This document shows, piece after piece, positions 23,628 to 30,899 of a DNA stretch of 52,536 nt; position 1 is the stretch's first letter, and each line of letters starts with the position of its first letter. The stretch spans positions 1-52,536 of the forward strand of contig JAQVLK010000006.1 in assembly GCA_028704165.1 (NCBI GenBank). The letters are read 5' to 3'. The notes under the pieces are model-generated. The model had not been told where the DNA came from. It did no database searches and saw only the letters and a program-made list of their open reading frames with translations. The translations under genes were made by a program, and so were the position numbers. The stretch comes from Candidatus Altimarinota bacterium. Its GTDB lineage: Bacteria > Patescibacteriota > Gracilibacteria > RBG-16-42-10 > JAQVLK01.

Positions 23628-24620
23628 TTAGCCAGTATTAACCAGTCTTTGTATTCTATCCTTCCCGATCTTGAAACTTGCTACTTCTCGGAAACCCTGA
23701 AGCAATTTAGTGTCCGCGAGCGCTTTTAGGCCTTCTTTGAACTTTTTCGGAGCGGTAAAAATTAAAATTTCATCTACCAGTCCAGCTTGCAAAAAAGAGT
23801 TATAAATCTGAGCACCGCCCTCCACAAGAACGGAACTGATGCCCTTTGAGGATAGCTTCGAGAGCACTTTCCTGAGATCTTTTTCGGACAAAATGAGTGT
23901 TCTATCTTTGAATTTATCATTTAATAAATGAACGGTCTTCGCCGTTCGGCCGCTGCGATCTAGTATGATACGCCAAGGTTGACGTCCTTTTGCGCCGTGC
24001 AAGGTCAAGTGAGGATTGTCCCTTCTCACCGTATTAGCCCCGACTAGAACAGCATCATGCTCGGCTCTCAAAATATGTCCCGCTTTCCGCGCTTTAATGC
24101 CCGTAATCCATTTGGATTTGCCGTCCTTATCAGCTATAAAGCCATCTTGAGTTTGCGCAACTTTGAGAGTGACATAGGGTAAGCTCGTAGTGATAAATTT
24201 GAAAAACTTGCGGTTCAAATCATGACATTCTTTTTCACACACGCCAACTTTGACTTCAAGACCTGCCTTTTTTAATTCCTTGATTCCTTGTCCACTGACG
24301 AGCGGATTGGGATCTAAGCTTCCTACTACAACCTTCTTAATACCGGCTGCTATAATAGCTTTGGTGCAGGGCGGTGTTTTTCCATGATGACAACAAGGTT
24401 CTAAGTTTACATAAAGGGTGGCATCTCGACACTTTTGCTGGCCTAATTTTTTTATCAACTTAGCTTCTGCGTGTGCTCCACCAAACTGGGCATGATAAGA
24501 TTTCCCCAGCAGGCGGTCTTTTTTTACCAAGCAAGCTCCCACCATAGGATTAGGACTGACGAAGTACTTACCTTTACGCGCTAGTTTTAGGCATTGCTGC
24601 ATGTAATCATTGTCATTCAT
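23628..24620 (-). CDS. ribD: Bifunctional riboflavin deaminase/reductase RibD
   Basis: 330 residues. The N-terminal deaminase (~1-145) shows the zinc site H50-A-E52 and the PCCHHGKTPPC segment with C76 and C85. The C-terminal reductase (~150-330) shows TLKVAQTQDGFIADKDGKSKWIT, VLVGANTVRRDNPHLTLH and ISSVLVEGGAQIYNSFL. It carries out the two steps after GTP cyclohydrolase II in riboflavin synthesis. It is separated by 3 kb from ribH and ribE; ribBA is not in the window. Divergent from the RSH gene across a short promoter region. Confidence 0.96.
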   Translation of the reverse strand: MNDNDYMQQCLKLARKGKYFVSPNPMVGACLVKKDRLLGKSYHAQFGGAHAEAKLIKKLGQQKCRDATLYVNLEPCCHHGKTPPCTKAIIAAGIKKVVVGSLDPNPLVSGQGIKELKKAGLEVKVGVCEKECHDLNRKFFKFITTSLPYVTLKVAQTQDGFIADKDGKSKWITGIKARKAGHILRAEHDAVLVGANTVRRDNPHLTLHGAKGRQPWRIILDRSGRTAKTVHLLNDKFKDRTLILSEKDLRKVLSKLSSKGISSVLVEGGAQIYNSFLQAGLVDEILIFTAPKKFKEGLKALADTKLLQGFREVASFKIGKDRIQRLVNTG

Positions 24621-24647
24621 AACTTGTTTCTAAGTGGCTTCTTTTGC

Positions 24648-24656
24648 ATTTTAACA
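24648..24656 (-). promoter_or_regulatory. Extended -10 promoter (TGT TAAAAT) for ribD
   Basis: TGT-TAAAAT on the minus strand; predicted start about 20 nt before the ribD ATG. No FMN riboswitch sequence is visible in this short leader. Confidence 0.45.
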
Positions 24657-24672
24657 CTAAATCTAAGGATTA

Positions 24673-24701
24673 TTGAAATTTGCTCTTTAACTTGCTAAAA
24701 T
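24673..24701 (+). promoter_or_regulatory. Promoter TTGAAA-17-TAAAAT for the RSH gene
   Basis: -35 TTGAAA (24673-24678), a 17-nt spacer and -10 TAAAAT (24696-24701). Predicted start about 20 nt before ATG 24728. Confidence 0.65.
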
Positions 24702-24727
24702 GAAAGTCATCAAACTTTTGAAAATGC

Positions 24728-27088
24728 ATGAGCAGAATTGATGTTGTTATCGCGATGGTCAGAGAGTATCTCCCCGAAGAGAGTTTGGCTCGGATCATAG
24801 AAGCTTATGAGTTTTCAGAAGCGGCTCATCGTAAACACTTACGTAAATCGGGTGAACCTTATATCATTCATCCTGTCGAGGCTGCACGTATTTTGGCTAC
24901 CTTAAGGGCGGACGAAAACACGATTATTGCTGCTCTACTGCACGATGTTCCGGAAGATACGGAAACTACTTTGGAAGAAGTGGCAGAGCGTTTTGGAGAA
25001 GACGTTGCTTATTTGGTTGATGGTGTTACTAAGTTGTCGAAGGTGCATTACCAAAATCGCATGGAAGAAAGACAAGTTGCTTCTCTGCGTAAAATGTTTC
25101 TAGTGATGGCCAAAGATGTTCGTGTAATCTTGATCAAATTAGCCGATCGTCTGCATAATATGCGGACTTTGCAGTACGTTCGAGCTGACAAGCAAGAGCG
25201 CATTGCGCGTGAAACTCTCGAGATTTATGCTCCCTTGGCCAATCTCTTGGGGGTTTGGCAACTGCGATGGCCTCTGGAAGATTACTGTTTTCAATATCTT
25301 TTTCCCAATGAATACGAAAAACTAAAAGTCCATATCACGGAAACTCAGGAAGCTCGAGCGAATTATGTGAAACAACTAAACTACATTTTAGACGATCAAT
25401 TAAAGCACTTCAAAATCAAGGCAGAAGTCGAAGGAAGATCCAAACATCTTTACAGCATTTATCAAAAAATGTTGAGGGAAAATAAAGAAGTTGAAGAAAT
25501 TTACGATATTTTTGCGATGCGCGTGATCGTGGATACGATCGATGACTGTTATCGAGTCTTGGGGCTTATTCATAAATTATGGCATCCCAAAGGCGGACGT
25601 TTCAAAGATTATATCGCACTTCCCAAACCAAACGGATATCGGAGTCTGCATACCACTGTTTTTGGACCAAAGGGCAAGCCAACTGAATTTCAGATACGTA
25701 CACATGAAATGCACCGTGAAGCCGAAACAGGGGTGGCAACCCACCTGATTTATCAGAGCAAGCAGGGTCGTTTACCGGTAGAGTCTTCTCCTTGGGTCTC
25801 CAATATCTTGACCTTACATGGTGCGGAAAAAGACAATGCGAATTTCATTGAAGAACTGAAGCTGGATGTTTTTCAAGACCGTATTTTTGTGTTTACACCC
25901 AAAGGAGATACGATCGATCTCCCCAAGAGCGCGACTTGCTTGGATTTTGCTTACAACGTGCATACTTCACTGGGAAATAGAGCTCGCAAAGCCCGTGTTA
26001 ATAATGAATTTGTGCCATTAAATAGTAAATTAAAATTGGGTGATACCGTCGAAATTATGGGTGATAACACCAAGATTGGTCCCAAGCGAGAATGGTTGGA
26101 TTACGTTTTTACTACGCAAGCCAAGAGGGCGATCCGAAACTGGTTTCGCAATGAAACCTATGCTCGCAAGATAGAAATCGGCAATGACTTACTGGGCAAA
26201 GAATTGGCACGTATGGGACGAGGGTCTCATGCTAATCTCAGTAAAAAAGAAAAGAATCTATTACTTTCAAAATTATATTACAAATCACAGGAAGAGTTAT
26301 TGGCTGCTTTGGGAGAGGGGAGTTTGCCATTGGAAAAAGTGATAGCACTATTTGTCTCAGATCGGAAACATACTAAGTTAAAAATTTTTAAATCTCTGCG
26401 TCTAGTTTTGAAAAAAATCATAACCCACATCCTTCCCAGAGCGTACGAAGACAGTAAAAGGGTTCGTCTCAAAATTGTGGTCAATGAGAGGATAGGACTG
26501 GCCAAAGATATTACCAGCACGATTGCCGGGATGGGGCTTGATATTGAAAGTCTATATATTAGGAAAAGTTTCTGGGACAAAAACAAAGGAATTGCTAAAT
26601 TAACTCTGCAGCTCAAGAACTTCAAAGAAATACGGCAACTTTGCAATAATCTGGAGATCTATGAGGATGTAAAATCGGTCTCTCGACTACTTCCTCTATG
26701 GCAGTTTACCTTATTCTTTTGGATGCTCTTTACGATTGGATTTTGGCTGACACATCCATTTCTTATGAGAATATTGGAAGAAAGAGGATTTCATAATGTG
26801 ATAATTTCTAATGGAGTTTTATTGTTTGGAATGTATCTTTTGTTTTTTGTTATTTCTCGTCTCAAGACTTTCACCAAACGTAGTTTCCCTACTTTTTATG
26901 GGACAAAAATATTCTGGATTGCAGCACTACTGATGAATATCTCAGCTACCATAACGGTATTATTCGAACTCAAAACAATCCGCCCGCAGTTAAGCTGGAT
27001 TCTCGTATTTTCCTTACTCCTATTGCTCTACCTTTATCTTGGGATAGAGTATTATTATTACCGCAAAGACAGAGAAGTGCATGCTTGA
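24728..27088 (+). CDS. rel: Bifunctional RSH (p)ppGpp synthetase/hydrolase with C-terminal membrane domain
   Basis: 786 residues. HD hydrolase (~20-170) is intact: YIIHPVEAARIL, LLHDVPEDTET (H72-D73, E76-D77) and IKLADRLHNMRT. The synthetase (~215-340) keeps RSKHLYSIYQKM, MRVIVDTIDDCYRVLG, PNGYRSLHT and EFQIRTHEMH. TGS (~385-445) and an ACT-like region (RLKIVVNERIGLAKDITSTI, ~580-650) follow. After residue ~655 come four hydrophobic helices (FTLFFWMLFTIGFWL, GVLLFGMYLLFFVI, FWIAALLMNISATI, ILVFSLLLLLYLYLG). Such a membrane module is not part of normal RSH proteins, which end at ACT. It suggests alarmone metabolism tethered to the membrane. Convergent with the LysW-like gene. Confidence 0.93.
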   Translation: MSRIDVVIAMVREYLPEESLARIIEAYEFSEAAHRKHLRKSGEPYIIHPVEAARILATLRADENTIIAALLHDVPEDTETTLEEVAERFGEDVAYLVDGVTKLSKVHYQNRMEERQVASLRKMFLVMAKDVRVILIKLADRLHNMRTLQYVRADKQERIARETLEIYAPLANLLGVWQLRWPLEDYCFQYLFPNEYEKLKVHITETQEARANYVKQLNYILDDQLKHFKIKAEVEGRSKHLYSIYQKMLRENKEVEEIYDIFAMRVIVDTIDDCYRVLGLIHKLWHPKGGRFKDYIALPKPNGYRSLHTTVFGPKGKPTEFQIRTHEMHREAETGVATHLIYQSKQGRLPVESSPWVSNILTLHGAEKDNANFIEELKLDVFQDRIFVFTPKGDTIDLPKSATCLDFAYNVHTSLGNRARKARVNNEFVPLNSKLKLGDTVEIMGDNTKIGPKREWLDYVFTTQAKRAIRNWFRNETYARKIEIGNDLLGKELARMGRGSHANLSKKEKNLLLSKLYYKSQEELLAALGEGSLPLEKVIALFVSDRKHTKLKIFKSLRLVLKKIITHILPRAYEDSKRVRLKIVVNERIGLAKDITSTIAGMGLDIESLYIRKSFWDKNKGIAKLTLQLKNFKEIRQLCNNLEIYEDVKSVSRLLPLWQFTLFFWMLFTIGFWLTHPFLMRILEERGFHNVIISNGVLLFGMYLLFFVISRLKTFTKRSFPTFYGTKIFWIAALLMNISATITVLFELKTIRPQLSWILVFSLLLLLYLYLGIEYYYYRKDREVHA

Positions 27089-27089
27089 T

Positions 27090-27260
27090 TTATTCCGCAT
27101 CTTCTTCTTCAGCATAGTCCAAATCAGCTGTAGAGCCATCGATATCGATAATTTCCAAAACGGTATCACATTCCGGACAGAGAAAAGTGCTTCCGGGTTT
27201 TTTGCTCTTGAAACTAATTCTGAGCTCACATTCGGGGCAGATACCTTTCAAGTTGTCCAT
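27090..27260 (-). CDS. LysW-like acidic zinc-ribbon mini-protein
   Basis: 56 residues ending 1 nt from the RSH stop. Two CPEC knuckles (C8-P-E-C11 and C28-P-E-C31) form a zinc ribbon, followed by VLEIIDIDGSTADLDYAEEE and C-terminal D-A-E. This mirrors LysW, the amino-group carrier of lysine/arginine biosynthesis: CPEC...CxxC, an LEV strand, an acidic tail and a terminal Glu that is modified by LysX/ArgX. The usual EDWGE end is here EEEDAE, so carrier function is uncertain. No LysX/LysZ neighbour is present; the nearest ATP-grasp protein is the tandem one at 8.3-10.7 kb. Confidence 0.72.
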   Translation of the reverse strand: MDNLKGICPECELRISFKSKKPGSTFLCPECDTVLEIIDIDGSTADLDYAEEEDAE

Positions 27261-27279
27261 AAGATTTGGATGTTAGGAG

Positions 27280-27309
27280 CTGAACCTTAAGCAGTGGTTC
27301 AGTTTTTTT
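27280..27309 (+). terminator. Intrinsic terminator downstream of RSH
   Basis: CTGAACC (27280-27286) pairs with GGTTCAG (27296-27302), followed by seven T. It points with the RSH gene but lies beyond the whole LysW-like gene, so RSH transcripts run antisense through it. Confidence 0.75.
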
Positions 27310-27774
27310 GAGACACTAAATTCTATACCTGACTATATACAAGACAAGTTCCCCTTTGTAAAGGCCGTGTGCAGTTTCATAGTTTTGAGGTACAGTCTAA
27401 AGATTGAGGATGTCATTTAAAGAATCAATATGTCTTCAACCTGCTTGAACGCGATCCTAATCCCCGAATACTTCGATTCCGCTACGCTACACTCAGTACG
27501 AGTCCAGATGTTATTTCGCTGTACGAGGTCTTCATAATGTTTCAACTTGTCCTGAGCGAGAGAAGCGAGCCGAAGGATACATCCGAATCTACGAATATAT
27601 AATTCGTGGCACCTGCCCGTCCGGCAGGCCCTGTCGTTCGCGAACGACACAGGGCAGGCGGGTTCGGATAATTTGTAGATTCGGATCGTTTCATAGTGCA
27701 AGACCTTACTACTTAAGATAAAGACTAAAAAAGTACCCAAGATTCGTGAGACTACATAAGCTGTGTACAAAAAT
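27310..27774. repeat. Non-coding spacer made of dispersed repeats
   Basis: 465 nt with no supported gene. It holds a 36-nt element at 27469-27504 that recurs at 43880-43915, a GTCCTGAGCGAGAGAAGCGA-type element near 27549-27575, and the composite palindrome at 27581-27687. A minus-strand frame across it is built from these repeats and is not credible. Confidence 0.75.
27581..27687. repeat. Composite ~107-bp palindromic structure
   Basis: Outer arms ATCCGAATCTAC (27581-27592) and GTAGATTCGGAT (27676-27687) are exact complements. Inside are CCTGCCCG...AGGCGGG and, at the centre, GCCCTGTCGTTCG / CGAACGACACAGGGC. The outer arm sequence also occurs in the tandem repeats at 13313-13400, and the core recurs after tRNA-Trp. 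Confidence 0.75.
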
Positions 27775-28179
27775 CTAACTTTTACGCATAAAATCAAGCA
27801 TAACTAGGGCTGCTTCAGCAGTTTCAATCCCTTTGTTATTTGTTTTTCCACTCCGCTTTTCGGCCTGCCTAGCATTCTCGGCCGTGATTACACCAAATAG
27901 GATAGGCTTCATGCTTTCCAAGCCAACCTGCATGATGCCGCGTGCAGTCTCAGCGGAAACATATTCAAAATGAGGAGTTTCTCCTCGGATGACTGCTCCC
28001 AAACAAATCACCGCATCATATTTTTTACTTAACTTCTTGGCAGCTAGAGGCAATTCGAAAGCTCCCGGTACATAGTAAGTTTTGAAAGTAACTTTATGTT
28101 TCTTGAGAACTTGTTCAGCTCCTTTGACCAAACGGTTGACGATCATTTCATTGAACTTGGAAGCGACGATGGCGATCAT
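27775..28179 (-). CDS. ribH: 6,7-dimethyl-8-ribityllumazine synthase
   Basis: 134 residues, compact for the family. Motifs: IAIVASKFNEMIVNRLVKGA, YYVPGAFELPLAAKKL, YDAVICLGAVIRGETPHFEY with the catalytic His region, and FGVITAENARQAEKRSG. It condenses the ribityl-uracil product with dihydroxybutanone phosphate to form lumazine, and usually assembles as a pentamer or icosahedron. It lies 48 nt after ribE in the same direction; the spacer between them is an AATTCAAA-type repeat. Confidence 0.95.
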   Translation of the reverse strand: MIAIVASKFNEMIVNRLVKGAEQVLKKHKVTFKTYYVPGAFELPLAAKKLSKKYDAVICLGAVIRGETPHFEYVSAETARGIMQVGLESMKPILFGVITAENARQAEKRSGKTNNKGIETAEAALVMLDFMRKS

Positions 28180-28227
28180 GGTAATTTTGAATTATGAATG
28201 CTGAATTTTAAATGAAGCTAGAATTTA

Positions 28228-28815
28228 TCATTCAGCATTTAACATTTTTAGTGTGTAGCGCGCGAGCATATCAACTTCAAGATTCAGCTTGGCACCAACT
28301 TGAAGCTCTTTCAGATTCGTGTTCTCCCAAGTGTGAGTGACGATCGAAACCTGAAACTGATCTGCGGTCGGATGAATCACTGTCAGGCTGATCCCATCCA
28401 GAGAGACTGAACCTTTGTGTGCGAAATATTTTTTCAGACTTGCCGGGAATTTGATCGTGAGGATTTTGGCATTTTGATCTTCATCGATCTTGCTTAATTC
28501 ACCAAGACCATCTACATGCCCAAAAACCAGATGTCCATCCAAGCTCTCTCCCAATCTGAGTGAGCGTTCCAAATTAACAATACGGCCTTTTTCTAAATGT
28601 CCTAAGCTGGTGAGCTTGATAGTTTCCGGCATCAATTCCACCGTAAAACTGTCTTGGCTTACTGCGATTACGGTTTGGCAGACACCGTTAATAGCAATGC
28701 TGTCTCCCTTTTGCAGTTCTTTTCCAAGATTGCTACTAATTACCAGCAAAACTTTATTTTCAATCTTCTCCAGTTTCTTGACCGTTCCGAGTTGTCTGAT
28801 AATTCCAGTAAACAA
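28228..28815 (-). CDS. ribE: Riboflavin synthase alpha subunit
   Basis: 195 residues with two lumazine-binding halves. The first starts MFTGIIRQLGTVKKLE with INGVCQTVIAV and FTVELMPETIKLTSLG; the second has GHVDGLGEL and LDGISLTVIHP with FQVSIVTHTWENTNL. It dismutates two lumazines to riboflavin. It lies 21 nt after ispE, so riboflavin and isoprenoid genes share a cluster. Confidence 0.95.
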   Translation of the reverse strand: MFTGIIRQLGTVKKLEKIENKVLLVISSNLGKELQKGDSIAINGVCQTVIAVSQDSFTVELMPETIKLTSLGHLEKGRIVNLERSLRLGESLDGHLVFGHVDGLGELSKIDEDQNAKILTIKFPASLKKYFAHKGSVSLDGISLTVIHPTADQFQVSIVTHTWENTNLKELQVGAKLNLEVDMLARYTLKMLNAE

Positions 28816-28836
28816 GAGCTGTTCTTTTAGTGGCCG

Positions 28837-29610
28837 TTAGTATATCGCAAAAACGGCTCCTCCGCTACCTGTTAGCATGCTTCGCAAGGCACCATCTGCT
28901 TTGGCCTTTTCCAAAGCTTGTCCTATTTTCGGATGCTCCCGTAGAGCTTGTTCTTCAAAGTCGTTATGCAAATTCTCGACTACTTTATCGATATCGAGTT
29001 CACGGATGCCCTCGACTACCTTGTAGGTTTGGATAGGCGTACGAGGAAAAGGTAAATCAAGTTTCTGATAGGCTTCGAGGGTCGAAATTTTAACACCGGT
29101 CTCGATTACTTTGATGCGGCATGGGGGCAAACTCGGCAAAGAGCTGAGTTTATCCCCGCGTCCGGTGCCAAGTTGAATACCACCCTCCAAAAAGAAAGCG
29201 GCATCACTACCGATTTGTTTCAAAATATCCAGTTTCTGGGATTTACTAAGTTCCAAACCAAGATCGGCATCGATTGCTTTGAGGACAGCTGCTGCATCAG
29301 AAGCAGATCCTCCCAATCCAGAGAGAGTCGGAATGCCCTTAGTGAGACTGACCTGATAATTCAATTTGAAGCCGAAAGACTGACGCAAGATATTAATAAC
29401 TTTCAGTATACTATTTGTCTCATCCAGAGGAATATCTTTGAGATTACACTTGAGACTGCTTTTGTTACTCCGTTTTAATTCAATCACATCAAAAGGCTCG
29501 GCAACTTCTTGTAAAATCGTACTGATCTCATGATAGCCATCTGTTCCATGATCCAGTACTTCAAGTACCAGATTAACCTTAGCTGTCGCTGTGACATTGA
29601 TAGTGGACAT
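28837..29610 (-). CDS. ispE: 4-diphosphocytidyl-2-C-methyl-D-erythritol kinase
   Basis: 257 residues from ATG 29610. This start is chosen because the TGC-TATAAT box at 29640-29648 predicts transcription from about 29633, and TATAKVNLVLEV is the family N-terminus. GHMP-kinase motifs: KVNLVLEVLDHGTDGYHEIS, the ATP loop PTLSGLGGSASDAAA and LTGSGGAVFAIY at the C-terminus. It phosphorylates CDP-ME in the MEP route to isoprenoids. Confidence 0.94.
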   Translation of the reverse strand: MSTINVTATAKVNLVLEVLDHGTDGYHEISTILQEVAEPFDVIELKRSNKSSLKCNLKDIPLDETNSILKVINILRQSFGFKLNYQVSLTKGIPTLSGLGGSASDAAAVLKAIDADLGLELSKSQKLDILKQIGSDAAFFLEGGIQLGTGRGDKLSSLPSLPPCRIKVIETGVKISTLEAYQKLDLPFPRTPIQTYKVVEGIRELDIDKVVENLHNDFEEQALREHPKIGQALEKAKADGALRSMLTGSGGAVFAIY

Positions 29611-29639
29611 AACAATGCATTTTAGATAAGCCACTCGTG

Positions 29640-29648
29640 ATTATAGCA
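29640..29648 (-). promoter_or_regulatory. Extended -10 promoter (TGC TATAAT) for ispE-ribE-ribH
   Basis: Perfect TGC-TATAAT on the minus strand, giving a ~23-nt leader to ATG 29610. Confidence 0.65.
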
Positions 29649-29672
29649 GAAAAAATACAATTGATACATTTC

Positions 29673-29712
29673 AACAATATAACAATCTAACAATATAACA
29701 ATATAACAATCT
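29673..29712. repeat. Five tandem AACAATAT octamers
   Basis: Exact 8-bp period: units start at 29673, 29681, 29689, 29697 and 29705, reading AACAATAT or AACAATCT. The clearest example of the octamer family in the window. Confidence 0.9.
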
Positions 29713-29732
29713 GTGTTTTCAGTATGTGTTTT

Positions 29733-30899
29733 TCAGTTTATCCTCATCAAACTCACCAGCGCTGTACAGCGGATCCCTTCTCCTTTGCCAAAACTAGTGA
29801 GTCCTTCTCCGGAAGTTACGGTAATGCCAATTTTTTCTTTAGGGAGGGTGAGGATATTTGCTAGAGCTTTCTTGATGCTAGCAAAATGACTCTCCAGCTT
29901 AGGTCTGGCGGCTTCGAGTGAGATACTAATATTATTTACCATGAATTGTTTTTTCTCAGCTTCATCCAAAACGGAACACAGGTACTTACTACTATCCGTC
30001 GTACCCTTTTTGCAGAGCAGGGTAGCCGTCTTACCAATAGAGCCTTTGGACATCGCACTGCTCATGGCATTATAAATGGCATGTAAGATCAGATCTCCAT
30101 CAGAATCAGCCTCCAAACCAGGTGAATTAGGAATAGTAATTGTTCCTAAAATCAATTTCTTGCCTTTACTGGCAGTAAATTTATGACTATCTTCCCCAAT
30201 ACCATAAACTATCTCGCTATTAGCCCTGATCAGCTTCTCAGCTAGAAGGAGATCGTCGTTACTGGTGATCTTGAAGTTTTCGGAACTGCATTCGATATGA
30301 TGAATGGCAACTCCCAATTCTTCTACCAAGCTGACATCGTCTTCGGATCTGAGGTTTCGCTCGCGGGCCATCTCGTGTCCTTTCTTGGCTAATTCATAAA
30401 TTAAGGCTTGAGGGGTTTGAGCTCGTACCAAATTTTGTTTGGAATAAGTAACTTGAACTTTCTTGTCAGCTACTTTCTTGGGAGTGTCGTGCAGAGTCTG
30501 TCCCAAAAAAGCTGCCCGATTACCCCCTTGGATATTCTTAATTAACTTTTTTAATTCATCTTCTTTGACAAACAAGTTGGCTGAATTGTGAAAAAGAACC
30601 AAGTCATTGGGTTGGGCCTTGACTGCTTGCAACCCGTAGTAGGCAGATTCTTGGCGATTCTTCTTACTGCCTTTAACAACCTTAATATTAACATTAGGAA
30701 ATTCCTTGCAGAGCTGATTAATTTTCTTGATGTCGCTGGGATTTGCGACCACTATGATTTGGTCAAATTTCCAGAGCTTGGTCAGATTACGAAGGCACCA
30801 ATAGAGCATCGGTTTGCCAAGGATCTCAATCAGAGCTTTATGACGAAAGCCAATACGACGGCCTTCTCCTGCTGCTAAAATAATAAGGTGAATCTTCAT
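29733..30899 (-). CDS. ispDF: Bifunctional IspD/IspF (MEP cytidylyltransferase / MEcPP synthase)
   Basis: 388 residues. IspD part (~1-225): LIILAAGEGRRIGFRHKALI, GKPMLYWCL, IIVVANPSDI and LVRAQTPQAL. IspF part (~230-388): GIGEDSHKF with the D-x-H metal site, GLEADSDGDLILHAIYNAM and the C-terminal GEGLTSFGKGEGIRCTALV. It catalyses two non-consecutive MEP steps around IspE. The IspD motif usually written HDAARP reads HNSANL, losing its conserved Asp and Arg. Its ATG directly abuts the dxr stop (0-nt gap). Confidence 0.93.
   Translation of the reverse strand: MKIHLIILAAGEGRRIGFRHKALIEILGKPMLYWCLRNLTKLWKFDQIIVVANPSDIKKINQLCKEFPNVNIKVVKGSKKNRQESAYYGLQAVKAQPNDLVLFHNSANLFVKEDELKKLIKNIQGGNRAAFLGQTLHDTPKKVADKKVQVTYSKQNLVRAQTPQALIYELAKKGHEMARERNLRSEDDVSLVEELGVAIHHIECSSENFKITSNDDLLLAEKLIRANSEIVYGIGEDSHKFTASKGKKLILGTITIPNSPGLEADSDGDLILHAIYNAMSSAMSKGSIGKTATLLCKKGTTDSSKYLCSVLDEAEKKQFMVNNISISLEAARPKLESHFASIKKALANILTLPKEKIGITVTSGEGLTSFGKGEGIRCTALVSLMRIN

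Noticed and set aside
24621-24727. FMN riboswitch upstream of ribD
   Set aside because: The leader is only ~20 nt and lacks RFN-conserved sequences.
27417-27797. 126-codon minus-strand frame
   Set aside because: Built from dispersed repeats and overlaps the ribH end; no homology.
29673-29712. CRISPR-like array
   Set aside because: Units are 8 bp with no unique spacers, and no cas genes are present in the window.
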